From positions 29,791 to 93,790 of the IMG/VR virus record IMGVR_UViG_3300031873_000003: a stretch of 64,000 bases of DNA. One strand, given 5' to 3'. Position 1 is the stretch's first letter. Every line of letters starts with the position of its first letter. Below the pieces are notes generated by a model, which worked only from the letters and a program-made list of their open reading frames with translations, had not been told where the DNA came from and searched no databases. Below, piece by piece: positions 23,146-31,974 of this stretch. Source of the DNA: a virus. Both the position numbers and the translations under genes were made by a program.

Positions 23146-25587
23146 ATGTCTCAAAAATATAGTTTAAGCGTGTGCATTCCCGCAAGAAACGAACAATTTC
23201 TTTCCCTTACGGTTGATGATCTCTTGAAGAATATCCGAGGGAATACTGAAATCATCGTGATATGTGACGGGAACTATCCTGACCCTCCCATTAAGGATGA
23301 CCCAAGGGTAACGCTGATCTATCATAGCCAGTCTATTGGACAGAGAGCGGCATGTAATGAGGCGGCGAGGTATTCAAGGGCGAAATATCTGGCGAAGTGT
23401 GATAGCCACTGTTCCTTTGATGAAGGGTTTGATGTGAAGTTACTTGAAGATATGCAGGATGATTGGACGATGGTTCCGATCATGAAAAATTTATGGATTT
23501 ATGATTGGGTGTGCGAATCAGGCCACCGTAGGTACCAAGGTCCTTCTGGCCCCTGTACGGAATGTGGTAAACCAACTGTAAGAGATTTGAAGTGGATCGG
23601 GAAAAATAATCCACAGAGTACAGTATACTGCTTTGACCCCGAACCGCATTTCCAGTACGCAGTAGACTTTAAGAAACGGGATTGGTATCAAAAGTCTCTT
23701 AAAGAAACAGGGTTGACCGAGACAATGAGTTTACAGGGGTCTTTTTTCATGTTAACCCGACAGAAGTATTTTGAACTCAATATGAATGACGAGGAGTTCG
23801 AGAACTGGGGATCGCAAGGTTTAGAAGTGGCAATAAAAACATGGACTTCTGGGGGAAAGGTTATCTGTTCTCATAAGACATGGTATTCTCACTGCTTTCA
23901 CACGCAAGGGGGGGATTTCGGGTTTTCATGGCCTTGTTCTGGTAGACAGGTTGCCCGAACAAAGAGAAGGGCGAAACAAGTTTTCTTCAAACAAAAATGG
24001 GGACCACAGCAAAGATATCCCCTGAGCTGGCTTGTGGAACGATTTTGGCCTACTTCTTATTGGAAAGATGAGGATTTAAGGATTCTCAAGGCGACGGAGG
24101 CGACATTCTTTGACTTTGACCTTAAACTTTTCAGGGTTCCTGGCGTAGTTGGTTCTGTTCCAAGCCCGGTGACAGATCATACATCTTCTGTGTCCTCTCT
24201 TGTCGGGAGGAGGGAGCAAGTGCCCGTTTCTGCAATGAGTCAACCTGGTCTTCCAGGGGATAATCTTATCTCCGGGACCACGGTTCTCTCTGACGTTGGC
24301 ACGTCGCCTACGTTGACCGTCGGCAGCACAGATAGTACAGATACGAAAAGGAGGACTGTTGGGAAAGTGTCTCGTGGGGGGCAAGAGGTGTCCTCTGGGG
24401 CAGTGAGTTTTGGCACGGTTGACGGAAGAAACAGCATTGGAGGGACGGAGATTATCAATCTGCAAAGCCAATCTGAGATGGAAAGGACTACAACAAGCCC
24501 TATTATTACAGACAACATGATCAACAACGGGAATGCCAGTGGCGTAACCCATAGGGACGGGTCCGATAAGCCAGGCGAAAGTCAATCTGTGCATTCTGAA
24601 GGTGTGGTTGTGTCCGATAGAGTTGGCGAGACGTTTGAAGTTGCCAAGCCCATATCCATCCTTGTCGAGACTCCCCAGCCAGTTCCAGCACCCAGTGATA
24701 GGGTCAATCTCAATCTTGGAAAAAATTCTGTCGATGTCTCTTGCGGAAAGGGTGGGGATTATGAGAAAATTGGAATTAGACATGAATCCTCCCATAGTAA
24801 GGATTTGTGTTTAGGATTGGAACGGTGCGACGAACATCGTTCCATTCCGAATACTATACCACAAGCCGATAAATTACGCAAGTGTATAATATTTTACAGT
24901 GACAATGAATTAGATGAAACGATCTTCAAGGCAGTCCAGAAACAACTCCTTCGATCCCTCAATGGCAACGAACTCATTTCTGTCACTCTCAAGCCAATAG
25001 ACTTCGGCAAAAACATCGTCCTCCCCCTAAAACGTAGCCACCTTTCTATGGCACGTCAACAGCTTGCAGGGTTGGAGGCAAGTACAGCAGACATCATATT
25101 TTTCGCAGAGCACGATATTTTATATCCAAAAGAGCATTTTGATTTTACTCCCCCACGTAAAGATGTTTTTTATTACAATTTGAACTGGTACAAGGTTCGC
25201 ACCCAGGACGGCCAATCTCTTCACTTTACGGCCAAGCAAGTAAGTGGCCTATGCGCTTACCGAGACATCCTTCTCGACTACTACCGGAAGAGGGTTTCCA
25301 TGATCGAGAGTGGAGAGATTGGAGGGAGAAGGCATTTTGAGCCAGGAAGCAATCATTACAGGGATGCGTATGATAAGCTTACCAACCTTGGGTCTGATAC
25401 CTGGCGATCTTCCGTCCCTTACGTGGACATTAGGCACAAAGGAACTGTGACCAGGAATATCTTCGATCCCTCTGGTTATCGCAACACGATGAAGGATTGG
25501 ACAATGGTGGACGAGATACCTGGAGGGTGGGGAAAAACAAAAGGAAGATTTTGGGAGTTCTTGCAGGAGGCGGTCGATGCCATATAA
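23146..25587 (+). CDS. Two glycosyltransferases joined through sequence antisense to an HNH gene, 813 aa
   Basis: I use ATG 23146 (after AAGGGGGTAT), which begins MSQKYSLSVCIPARNEQ. Residues ~1-310 are a GT2 transferase related to the gene at 11984. Residues ~578-813 are a second transferase related to the gene at 13781 (AEHDILYPKEHFDF). Residues ~311-546 are Ser/Thr/Gly-rich filler and lie exactly antisense to the HNH gene 24076-24783, in the same codon register. Most likely the HNH gene landed between two genes, and the frame happens to stay open. Whether a fusion protein is made or two separate enzymes is unknown; no good internal start was found for the second part. Confidence 0.65.
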   Translation: MSQKYSLSVCIPARNEQFLSLTVDDLLKNIRGNTEIIVICDGNYPDPPIKDDPRVTLIYHSQSIGQRAACNEAARYSRAKYLAKCDSHCSFDEGFDVKLLEDMQDDWTMVPIMKNLWIYDWVCESGHRRYQGPSGPCTECGKPTVRDLKWIGKNNPQSTVYCFDPEPHFQYAVDFKKRDWYQKSLKETGLTETMSLQGSFFMLTRQKYFELNMNDEEFENWGSQGLEVAIKTWTSGGKVICSHKTWYSHCFHTQGGDFGFSWPCSGRQVARTKRRAKQVFFKQKWGPQQRYPLSWLVERFWPTSYWKDEDLRILKATEATFFDFDLKLFRVPGVVGSVPSPVTDHTSSVSSLVGRREQVPVSAMSQPGLPGDNLISGTTVLSDVGTSPTLTVGSTDSTDTKRRTVGKVSRGGQEVSSGAVSFGTVDGRNSIGGTEIINLQSQSEMERTTTSPIITDNMINNGNASGVTHRDGSDKPGESQSVHSEGVVVSDRVGETFEVAKPISILVETPQPVPAPSDRVNLNLGKNSVDVSCGKGGDYEKIGIRHESSHSKDLCLGLERCDEHRSIPNTIPQADKLRKCIIFYSDNELDETIFKAVQKQLLRSLNGNELISVTLKPIDFGKNIVLPLKRSHLSMARQQLAGLEASTADIIFFAEHDILYPKEHFDFTPPRKDVFYYNLNWYKVRTQDGQSLHFTAKQVSGLCAYRDILLDYYRKRVSMIESGEIGGRRHFEPGSNHYRDAYDKLTNLGSDTWRSSVPYVDIRHKGTVTRNIFDPSGYRNTMKDWTMVDEIPGGWGKTKGRFWEFLQEAVDAI
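24076..24783 (-). CDS. HNH homing endonuclease, 235 aa
   Basis: ATG 24783 follows GGAGGATTC. The sequence has the phage HNH pattern: DPITGCWNWLGSLDKDGYG near residue 30, an HNH core around VDHVVCNNRACCSPFHLRL, then two CPRGH/CRNGH-type zinc motifs (THCPRGHLLPP, THCRNGHLLPP with CTIC and CMIC). Such enzymes cut intronless or empty sites and copy themselves. It is antisense to a continuous + strand reading frame in the same codon register. That requires that it uses no TTA, CTA or TCA codons. Confidence 0.85.
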   Translation of the reverse strand: MSNSNFLIIPTLSARDIDRIFSKIEIDPITGCWNWLGSLDKDGYGLGNFKRLANSIGHNHTFRMHRLTFAWLIGPVPMGYATGIPVVDHVVCNNRACCSPFHLRLALQIDNLRPSNAVSSVNRAKTHCPRGHLLPPTRHFPNSPPFRICTICAADGQRRRRANVRENRGPGDKIIPWKTRLTHCRNGHLLPPPDKRGHRRCMICHRAWNRTNYARNPEKFKVKVKECRLRRLENP

Positions 25588-25819
25588 AAAATACCCACCC
25601 GTAGATGAAGCGACGATGGACAGAAAAAGATTCGAGGGACATCATTCCGTGTGCCAGACCCTAAGAGATATTTATCATCTTACGGATGATCCGGAGATTA
25701 AGCTTAAGTGCAGGTTGGCGGTGGCAATGACGAAAGCTATGCACGAGCGCCTAAAATGGTACAAGGCAAAGAACCTTGCCGAAGCAGAAATAAGGGAGAA
25801 AAAGGATGCCTCAACTTAA
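25577..25819 (+). CDS. Small island protein, 80 aa, paralogue of gene 14433
   Basis: Overlaps the end of the transferase gene. The middle (HSVCQTLRDIYHLTDDPEIK, then CRLAVAMTKAMHERL) matches the gene at 14433. It is a small helical protein with no known family. Both copies follow the same kind of transferase, which suggests a partner or chaperone role. Its stop overlaps the start of the tail gene at 25806. Confidence 0.65.
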   Translation: MPYKKYPPVDEATMDRKRFEGHHSVCQTLRDIYHLTDDPEIKLKCRLAVAMTKAMHERLKWYKAKNLAEAEIREKKDAST

Positions 25820-26789
25820 CTTTGAATATAAAAACCTTATAGGCATTTCAAGGCAGAAGGATACCAACAGAATTCCGGTAGGATATGTTGCCTACGCCAT
25901 GAATGTTGATTCGGATGATGAAAAGAAACTTCGTAGACGCAGGGGTCTTACTTCTGTTTCCACGGTGAATACCCATAGCGTATGGTCAAACAGGGATATC
26001 TGTCTATGTGTCCAGGGAGGCGTCTTAAAAGAGGTAACAATTAACCTTGTTACCAACACAGCCACCTATGTTACCCTGTTATCTGGGGCGGGCGATACAC
26101 CCATGATCTTTCGGGAAGCGGGGGATATGGTCTTTTTTTCCAATAGCGACGTTTTTGGATATATCCGGGAACATGCGGTACATGGTATTTCAGAAGTTAG
26201 CGAGACCTTTAAGGTTCGGATGGTGGGAGGACACCTGATGGAATATTGGGATTCTCGCCTATGGGTATTTCAGGATAACATTCTGATTTATTCCGATGCC
26301 ACAGAACCAATGGTTAGAGACGAGAGGCATAACTTCGTGACGTTCAATGGCCGTGGAAGGATGCTTGAGGCCGTCAGGGACGGGATTTACGTGAGCGATA
26401 ACGAAAGGTGTGGTTTTCTTCAGGGAGGAGCGGGAGACCCTCCCAAGTTCAATTATACCGAGGTCTGTCCTTCTCCATGTATCGAAGGCATGGCAGTCTC
26501 AAGTGTTGAACAATTAGCAGGAATATCGGTTAAGGTGGTATTCTGGGTTACAGAGGAAGGTTGTTACATGGGACTGCCAGGGGGGCAAGTGAATAAGGTT
26601 ACGGGGGATCATTTTTACATTGAAGGGGCGTCAATAGGGAGGATGATGGTTTTGAATAGGTCTTTTCCGGATCATACAAGTATTGACCAGCTATTAGGGA
26701 CCTATGACTTATGGCCTGGCTATGGAGGAATGGAAATAGAGTTAGATGTTCCGGCGACGGACGTTGACGGTCGCATTACTGCGGCTTAA
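25806..26789 (+). CDS. Putative tail tube/hub-like structural protein, 327 aa
   Basis: The opening pattern (NRIPVGYVAYAMNVDSDDEK, then LRRRRGLTSVS) is typical of phage proteins with a beta-propeller-like fold in the short tail of podoviruses. They list data such as 'my sample time-line' repeats, here seen as VFFSNSDVFGYI, LWVFQDNILIYSDA and GIYVSDNERCGFLQG. The call is by pattern and position. It marks the return from the sugar island to virion genes. Confidence 0.5.
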   Translation: MPQLNFEYKNLIGISRQKDTNRIPVGYVAYAMNVDSDDEKKLRRRRGLTSVSTVNTHSVWSNRDICLCVQGGVLKEVTINLVTNTATYVTLLSGAGDTPMIFREAGDMVFFSNSDVFGYIREHAVHGISEVSETFKVRMVGGHLMEYWDSRLWVFQDNILIYSDATEPMVRDERHNFVTFNGRGRMLEAVRDGIYVSDNERCGFLQGGAGDPPKFNYTEVCPSPCIEGMAVSSVEQLAGISVKVVFWVTEEGCYMGLPGGQVNKVTGDHFYIEGASIGRMMVLNRSFPDHTSIDQLLGTYDLWPGYGGMEIELDVPATDVDGRITAA

Positions 26790-26792
26790 TCT

Positions 26793-26806
26793 TACGCTTT
26801 TGCGTA
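26793..26806 (+). promoter_or_regulatory. Leader hairpin TACGC/GCGTA before gene 26828
   Basis: Same AATCTTACGC-N4-GCGTA motif as before gene 3638, again just before a strong ribosome binding site (GGGAGGAAAGG). Two occurrences in equivalent positions point to a shared leader function, such as RNA processing. Confidence 0.35.
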
Positions 26807-26827
26807 GAAGAAAGGGAGGAAAGGAAA

Positions 26828-27619
26828 ATGACGGTAAAATATTCGAGGGCTTTAATAAATTTGTTGGCTGATGGAAAGGGATTAAGGGAAATTTATGGAG
26901 ATTGCGTCTTAGATGTGTATTCTGGGACGGCTCCTACAAACCCGGAAGATGCGGCAACGGGAACAAAGCTTTGCAAGTTTACCTTGTCAAGTGCCGCCGT
27001 AGTAACTACTGACCGAGGCGTTCCGAGAGTCTACAAGCTTGTTCCTGCTACCGGTTCTACGCCGGGCAGCACCATTAAAGTTACCGTTACGGTGGAGGGA
27101 GTTGGTACCACACACATCTATACCATTTTGGCGGCTGACAGTACAGACCAGAAGGTTGCCGTGAAGGTGGCACAGATGTTAAACGATCTTCCTCAGATTC
27201 AGGCTATCTGTGAGGGAGACACAGTAAATATCTGGGCACAATGTAGGATTCCTGGTTTGGCATTGACGATTGCCGATGGAACCGGTACTTATGGAATCAA
27301 CTGCTCGGCAAAGGTGGCGGCGGTCGCCACAAACGCCCTCCAGTTTAGTGCGCCAACGGCAGGGGTTATTTCAAAACCAACGGCAGCTACCTGGACAGGA
27401 ACTAACCTTGCAACCGGAACGGCAGGATATTTTAGATTATGCCTTCCGGTAGACCCCGAAAGTGCGGGAACTCCAACCGCTGACACTGGTTACATCTACA
27501 AGAGAACTCAAGGAACGCTTGCGACGGTAGGAGGGGACGCACAGATTGATCCAACAACGGTGACATTGAGTGCAACGTCAACGGTTACATCGTTCAGCTT
27601 GACAGTACCGACGTCTTAG
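26828..27619 (+). CDS. Structural protein, 263 aa, beta-rich
   Basis: Start after GGGAGGAAAGGAAA. The sequence is rich in Thr, Val and Ala (VKVTVTVEGVGTTHIYTIL-like strands). The end (TVTLSATSTVTSFSLTVP) looks like a beta domain. Not recognised, but both its neighbours and its strong ribosome site point to a virion component of the tail or a fiber base. Confidence 0.55.
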   Translation: MTVKYSRALINLLADGKGLREIYGDCVLDVYSGTAPTNPEDAATGTKLCKFTLSSAAVVTTDRGVPRVYKLVPATGSTPGSTIKVTVTVEGVGTTHIYTILAADSTDQKVAVKVAQMLNDLPQIQAICEGDTVNIWAQCRIPGLALTIADGTGTYGINCSAKVAAVATNALQFSAPTAGVISKPTAATWTGTNLATGTAGYFRLCLPVDPESAGTPTADTGYIYKRTQGTLATVGGDAQIDPTTVTLSATSTVTSFSLTVPTS

Positions 27620-27664
27620 GACGTGTTTTTTAAAACCATTCTTGCTTTATAATAGAGGGAAACT

Positions 27665-30600
27665 ATGCCTGAATCTGCTTCGATGAGTCCGAGCGAATCG
27701 CCGAGCGAATCACCTTCGTTGAGTCCATCGGCCTCTGCATCACCATCGATTTCGCCGTCGCTCAGCCCGAGCGCAAGCGTCAGTCCATCGATTTCGCCTT
27801 CGAGATCACCCTCCGGGAGTCCTTCGGCGTCACCATCGTTAAGTCCGAGCGCAAGCATTTCGCCTTCGACGTCACCATCCAAAAGTCCGTCGGAGTCGCC
27901 ATCGAGAAGTCCATCCAAAAGTCCTTCTGGAAGTCCTTCAATGTCTCCAAGCGAAAGTCCCTCAAAATCGCCTTCGGCGTCACCATCCTTAAGTCCGTCA
28001 ACGTCACCATCGTTAAGCCCCAGCGCAAGCCTTTCTCCGTCCCTGAGTCCTTCGGCCAGCTTGTCGCCGAGTGCAAGCCCAAGCGTATCACCCAGCATGT
28101 CACCCTCTGCATCGCCATCGTTAAGTCCAAGTCCCGTGATAGATATTATTAAGGCTGGATGTTCGATAAGCAGCATAAGCTCAAATAATGGACGAAAACT
28201 TGTCCGAGATAGCACAGGAAGATTGCACGTTGTTTATCATAGGGTTGCAACTGTCTGGAATATTTATCATTCGTATTCGGATGACAGCGGACAAACATGG
28301 ACGGAAGAAGCGATTACAAGTGATGCATCGTACAACCAGTGGAGTCCATCCATAGCCATCGATAGTAGCAATCACTTGCATGTGGTATGGCATGGAACAT
28401 CTGTCTTATCCACCACTATTGACCAAATCAGATATTCTAAATACGAAGGTTCGTGGAGTACGCCGGTTGACTTAACCGGGGAAGTTTACACGCAGGCACT
28501 TCCTTCGATAGCCATTGATAGCGGTGATCATATACATGTGGTTTGGGAGGGAATGTCCTCCGTGTCCCCAAGTTACACTCAGGTTAGGTATTCTCAGTAC
28601 GAATCTTCCTGGAGTGCGCCTACCAACCTAACCAGCGGAAACCTCTGGAGGTGGAATCCCTCCGTAGCCATTGATAGTGGGAATAATTTGCATATTGTTT
28701 GGGGGGAAGGCCCCGATAGTCTTACCAGCCAAATAATGTATTCTAAGGGTGCGCCCTGGAGCCCCGTCCAGTTAAGCGATGGCAGTTATATGCAGGCTGA
28801 CGCCTCTATTGCCATCGATAGCAGTAATCATGTGCACGTTGTCTGGGAGGGTAGGTCTCCCGCTCTCCCGGACTATAATCAAATCAGGTATGCTAAATAT
28901 GAAGCTTCGTGGAGCACGGTTGTCGATTTAACTGGGACGAAGACCGTGGGTTATGATCAGCAAAGCCCTTCCATAGCGATCGATACCGGTGACCGGTTAC
29001 ATGTAGTGTGGTATGGCGCATCGGTGGTTTCTCCAAGCGCTTATCAAATCAGGCATACCAAATATGACGGTTCATGGAGTACGGACACTGACTTAACTAC
29101 TGATAGTGTGTCTCAATATTATCCTTCAACTCTATGGGCAAACAATATTTATTCGGTCAATGCACAGGGTTATTGTTTCGCCTACATGGATGACACAACC
29201 CTAACGTTTTATGCGAGCGACGAAATATCTTTCTATGGAATGGCTTCCCCCAGCTTATCGCCAAGCCTGAGCCCAAGCAAATCGCCAAGTCAATCTCCAT
29301 CACTCTCTTCTTCGGGCAGCCCAAGCTTAAGTCCGAGCCCGTCGCCATCGCTTTCACCCTCGGCCTCGGAAAGCCCTTCGGCGTCACCATCGTTGAGTCC
29401 AAGCGCAAGCCTATCTCCTTCGGCCTCTGTCAGTCCAAGCACATCACCCTCGCTATCTCCATCGGCCTCTATTAGCCCAAGCGAGTCACCGTCGAGAAGT
29501 CCCTCTAAATCACCTTCGGCGTCACCATCTATAAGCCCTTCGGCGTCACCATCGTTAAGTCCGAGCGCAAGCCTATCGCCTTCGGCCTCTGTCAGTCCAA
29601 GCGCATCTCCTTCGCTATCTGCAAGTTTGAGTCCATCGCCTTCGGCCTCTGTCAGTCCAAGCGCATCTCCTTCGGTGAGCCCAAGCCCAAGTGCGGGAAC
29701 CCTTATCTGTGATTTAGCCTTTGCTCTTAGCGTTCCGGCAATAGAGGTTAGCGGAAAAATCGCTGGCCCAGGGTTGATAGGACCATCGCTTGAATTACCG
29801 GCGATTGTGGTTTCAGGCAATATCGTTACCGGCGGGGCGTTTTCGGCAATCCTTGAGCTTGCACCTCATGCATCAGGAACTATTCGTGTTGGAGGGTTGT
29901 TTTCGGGGACAATCAATGTTCCCATTGAGGTATCAGGAACGATTTATAGTGGTGGCGGATTGGTTGCCTCGTTAATCCTTCCTGCGATACATGTTGATGG
30001 CCTCATTGCCAAAAACACGACTGGGTTTGAAATCACTGTTCCCGTGATAACCCTTTCGGGCACGATCATTACCGGAAGAGTGGTTAGTGGCGGAGTAAGC
30101 GTTCCTGCGATTAAGGTTCTGGCAACCATCGGCCATTATAATTCGCTGACATTTGACCTCGATTTGCCTGAGATAACTACCAACCTTTTTATTATGGGAG
30201 CGCAAAAGATCACGGTTCAAGGCGCTCCTCTTCGGAAGGCGTTCGTTGTTAATTTAGCTCATTTCGGGGTGACAGAATACTCTGGATACTCTTTCAATTC
30301 ATTTGCTAACTACCATTTTAGTAAAACCTACATAGGCGCCAGCGAAGAAGGTATTTTTGTGCTGGACGGGGATGACGACAATGGCGTTAGGATCAATGCT
30401 ACAATTCAACCAGGGAATGAAGACCTTTGGTCACAGACGATAAAGCGACTTAGGGAGGGTTTTGTAACGATGAGGGGTGGGCCAATTTCCATCGAACTGA
30501 TTCTTGACGAAGGAAGGTTAGACCCGGTGACGAGGGATTTAGAGTATGTCGAAAGTACGATTCATGAAGAGCGATTTAAAATATCACGGGGGTTGAAGAA

Positions 30601-30700
30601 TAGATTTTTTTCTGTGATTTTTAAAAACTTAGGTGGGAATGACTTTAGCCTTGAGTCTTTCCGATTTTTTTGCGATGAGATTCAAAGGAGAAAACGTTGA
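27665..30700 (+). CDS. Receptor-binding-type fiber: Ser-Pro repeats around a sialidase-like propeller, 1011 aa
   Basis: Residues ~1-157 are SPSx repeats. Residues ~165-520 form a beta-propeller with at least five copies of SIAIDSsnHLHVVWhG and an Asp-box-like SDDSGQTW, as in BNR/sialidase folds. Residues ~526-676 are a second Ser-Pro block. Then follow short repeats such as LPAIVVSGNI and VPAIKV (residues ~680-840) and an ordinary C-terminal domain. Sialidase-like propellers bind or cut sugars, so it may recognise a host glycan. Catalytic residues of true sialidases were not seen. Confidence 0.7.
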   Translation: MPESASMSPSESPSESPSLSPSASASPSISPSLSPSASVSPSISPSRSPSGSPSASPSLSPSASISPSTSPSKSPSESPSRSPSKSPSGSPSMSPSESPSKSPSASPSLSPSTSPSLSPSASLSPSLSPSASLSPSASPSVSPSMSPSASPSLSPSPVIDIIKAGCSISSISSNNGRKLVRDSTGRLHVVYHRVATVWNIYHSYSDDSGQTWTEEAITSDASYNQWSPSIAIDSSNHLHVVWHGTSVLSTTIDQIRYSKYEGSWSTPVDLTGEVYTQALPSIAIDSGDHIHVVWEGMSSVSPSYTQVRYSQYESSWSAPTNLTSGNLWRWNPSVAIDSGNNLHIVWGEGPDSLTSQIMYSKGAPWSPVQLSDGSYMQADASIAIDSSNHVHVVWEGRSPALPDYNQIRYAKYEASWSTVVDLTGTKTVGYDQQSPSIAIDTGDRLHVVWYGASVVSPSAYQIRHTKYDGSWSTDTDLTTDSVSQYYPSTLWANNIYSVNAQGYCFAYMDDTTLTFYASDEISFYGMASPSLSPSLSPSKSPSQSPSLSSSGSPSLSPSPSPSLSPSASESPSASPSLSPSASLSPSASVSPSTSPSLSPSASISPSESPSRSPSKSPSASPSISPSASPSLSPSASLSPSASVSPSASPSLSASLSPSPSASVSPSASPSVSPSPSAGTLICDLAFALSVPAIEVSGKIAGPGLIGPSLELPAIVVSGNIVTGGAFSAILELAPHASGTIRVGGLFSGTINVPIEVSGTIYSGGGLVASLILPAIHVDGLIAKNTTGFEITVPVITLSGTIITGRVVSGGVSVPAIKVLATIGHYNSLTFDLDLPEITTNLFIMGAQKITVQGAPLRKAFVVNLAHFGVTEYSGYSFNSFANYHFSKTYIGASEEGIFVLDGDDDNGVRINATIQPGNEDLWSQTIKRLREGFVTMRGGPISIELILDEGRLDPVTRDLEYVESTIHEERFKISRGLKNRFFSVIFKNLGGNDFSLESFRFFCDEIQRRKR

Positions 30701-30739
30701 CAGTGACTTTTTATAGAAACCATGTAAAGGAGAAACAAC

Positions 30740-31933
30740 ATGGCCTTCCCGACTAACTTAAGTTCCGCAATAGACAATGTCACAGAGATCGTAGCGGCAC
30801 ATCTGAACAACCTTGAGGTTAAGGTTGGAATAGATGGGTCGGCGGTCAACACTACCCTGGACTATCTGATCAAGAGTGCATCCAGCACTGACCCTGGGCA
30901 TAAACATCCGCAGGCTAAGATAACAGGGTTGACTACGGGAGATAGTCCTGTGTTTGGAACGGTTTACCTGTCAAATGTTGGTGATGGTCATGTTCCTTAT
31001 CAGAACAATGGAATGGCAGGGTTAGTGTCAGGTTCAATTCACACAGATGGGTCGAATGTTTTTATAGGTGATACACAGAATGCTAATACAACCCTTGGAC
31101 TAACAATCAATCAGGGAGCTAATGACGATCAGATATTGGCTCTCAAATCCAGTGATATTGCTCATACCGTTACAACTGACACCGAAGCAGATACCTTTGG
31201 ATATATTTCAAAGTATTCAGCTACCCTCGGTGGAGTTTTATTCCGAGGTCTCACGGATGCTGATGCGGCGGGAGCAATGGTCGTTGAGGGTATCATAGGG
31301 GCAACTGACCCAACGGATACGAATGCGGCCTTGATCCTGATTGGAAGTAAGCAGACGGGGACAACTACAGCAGCCTTGGCAGCAGCAGAGACGGTGTTAC
31401 AGGTTAAGAATAGGACTACTAATCTGGTAACTGTTTTGGGAAGCGGCAACGTCGGCATCGGGACGACGGGACCGAATGATAAATTAACCTTAGCTAATTC
31501 TTCTGCTAACAGCACGGGTATTCAGTTGCGTTCGAGCGTTTTGACCCCCAATGGTACTGACTATTCTGCGGGTAGAATTCTTGGAGGATTCAGAGGTGAA
31601 AGCGGGTATGATAATGGATATTTGGATTTACAATATCCTACCGCAGAAAACACTTTTACAACGGGGCTAAGGTTAATAAACGGCAAAGTCGGCATCGGGA
31701 CGACGGCACCACAGCAAGCATTACATGTGGTAGGCACTATCCTAGCAGATGGAGATGGTGGAGGATACGCTGGTACAACTGGATTTACTGATGTTGTAGA
31801 TATAGCGGCGAGGTCAACCGGAGTGGGAACGGTACTATTTGATGATGCAACAAATCGAAACAGTGCAGGGTTTATCAAGATATACATTGGGACCGTTCCT
31901 TATTTTTTACCTGCGTTTGCAGCTATAACCTAA
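30740..31933 (+). CDS. Tail fiber protein, 397 aa
   Basis: Start after AAAGGAGAAACAAC. The sequence holds the fiber-type repeats NVGIGTTGPNDKLTL and KVGIGTTAPQQALHV, common in phage tail fiber shafts before a tip or chaperone domain. The C-terminal ~70 residues (IYIGTVPYFLPAFAAIT) form the end. An HNH gene follows directly, with an oddly similar last few residues. Confidence 0.75.
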   Translation: MAFPTNLSSAIDNVTEIVAAHLNNLEVKVGIDGSAVNTTLDYLIKSASSTDPGHKHPQAKITGLTTGDSPVFGTVYLSNVGDGHVPYQNNGMAGLVSGSIHTDGSNVFIGDTQNANTTLGLTINQGANDDQILALKSSDIAHTVTTDTEADTFGYISKYSATLGGVLFRGLTDADAAGAMVVEGIIGATDPTDTNAALILIGSKQTGTTTAALAAAETVLQVKNRTTNLVTVLGSGNVGIGTTGPNDKLTLANSSANSTGIQLRSSVLTPNGTDYSAGRILGGFRGESGYDNGYLDLQYPTAENTFTTGLRLINGKVGIGTTAPQQALHVVGTILADGDGGGYAGTTGFTDVVDIAARSTGVGTVLFDDATNRNSAGFIKIYIGTVPYFLPAFAAIT

Positions 31934-31974
31934 ATGTAGTATACTTCAATGTATGCAACCATTTAGGAGGGACT

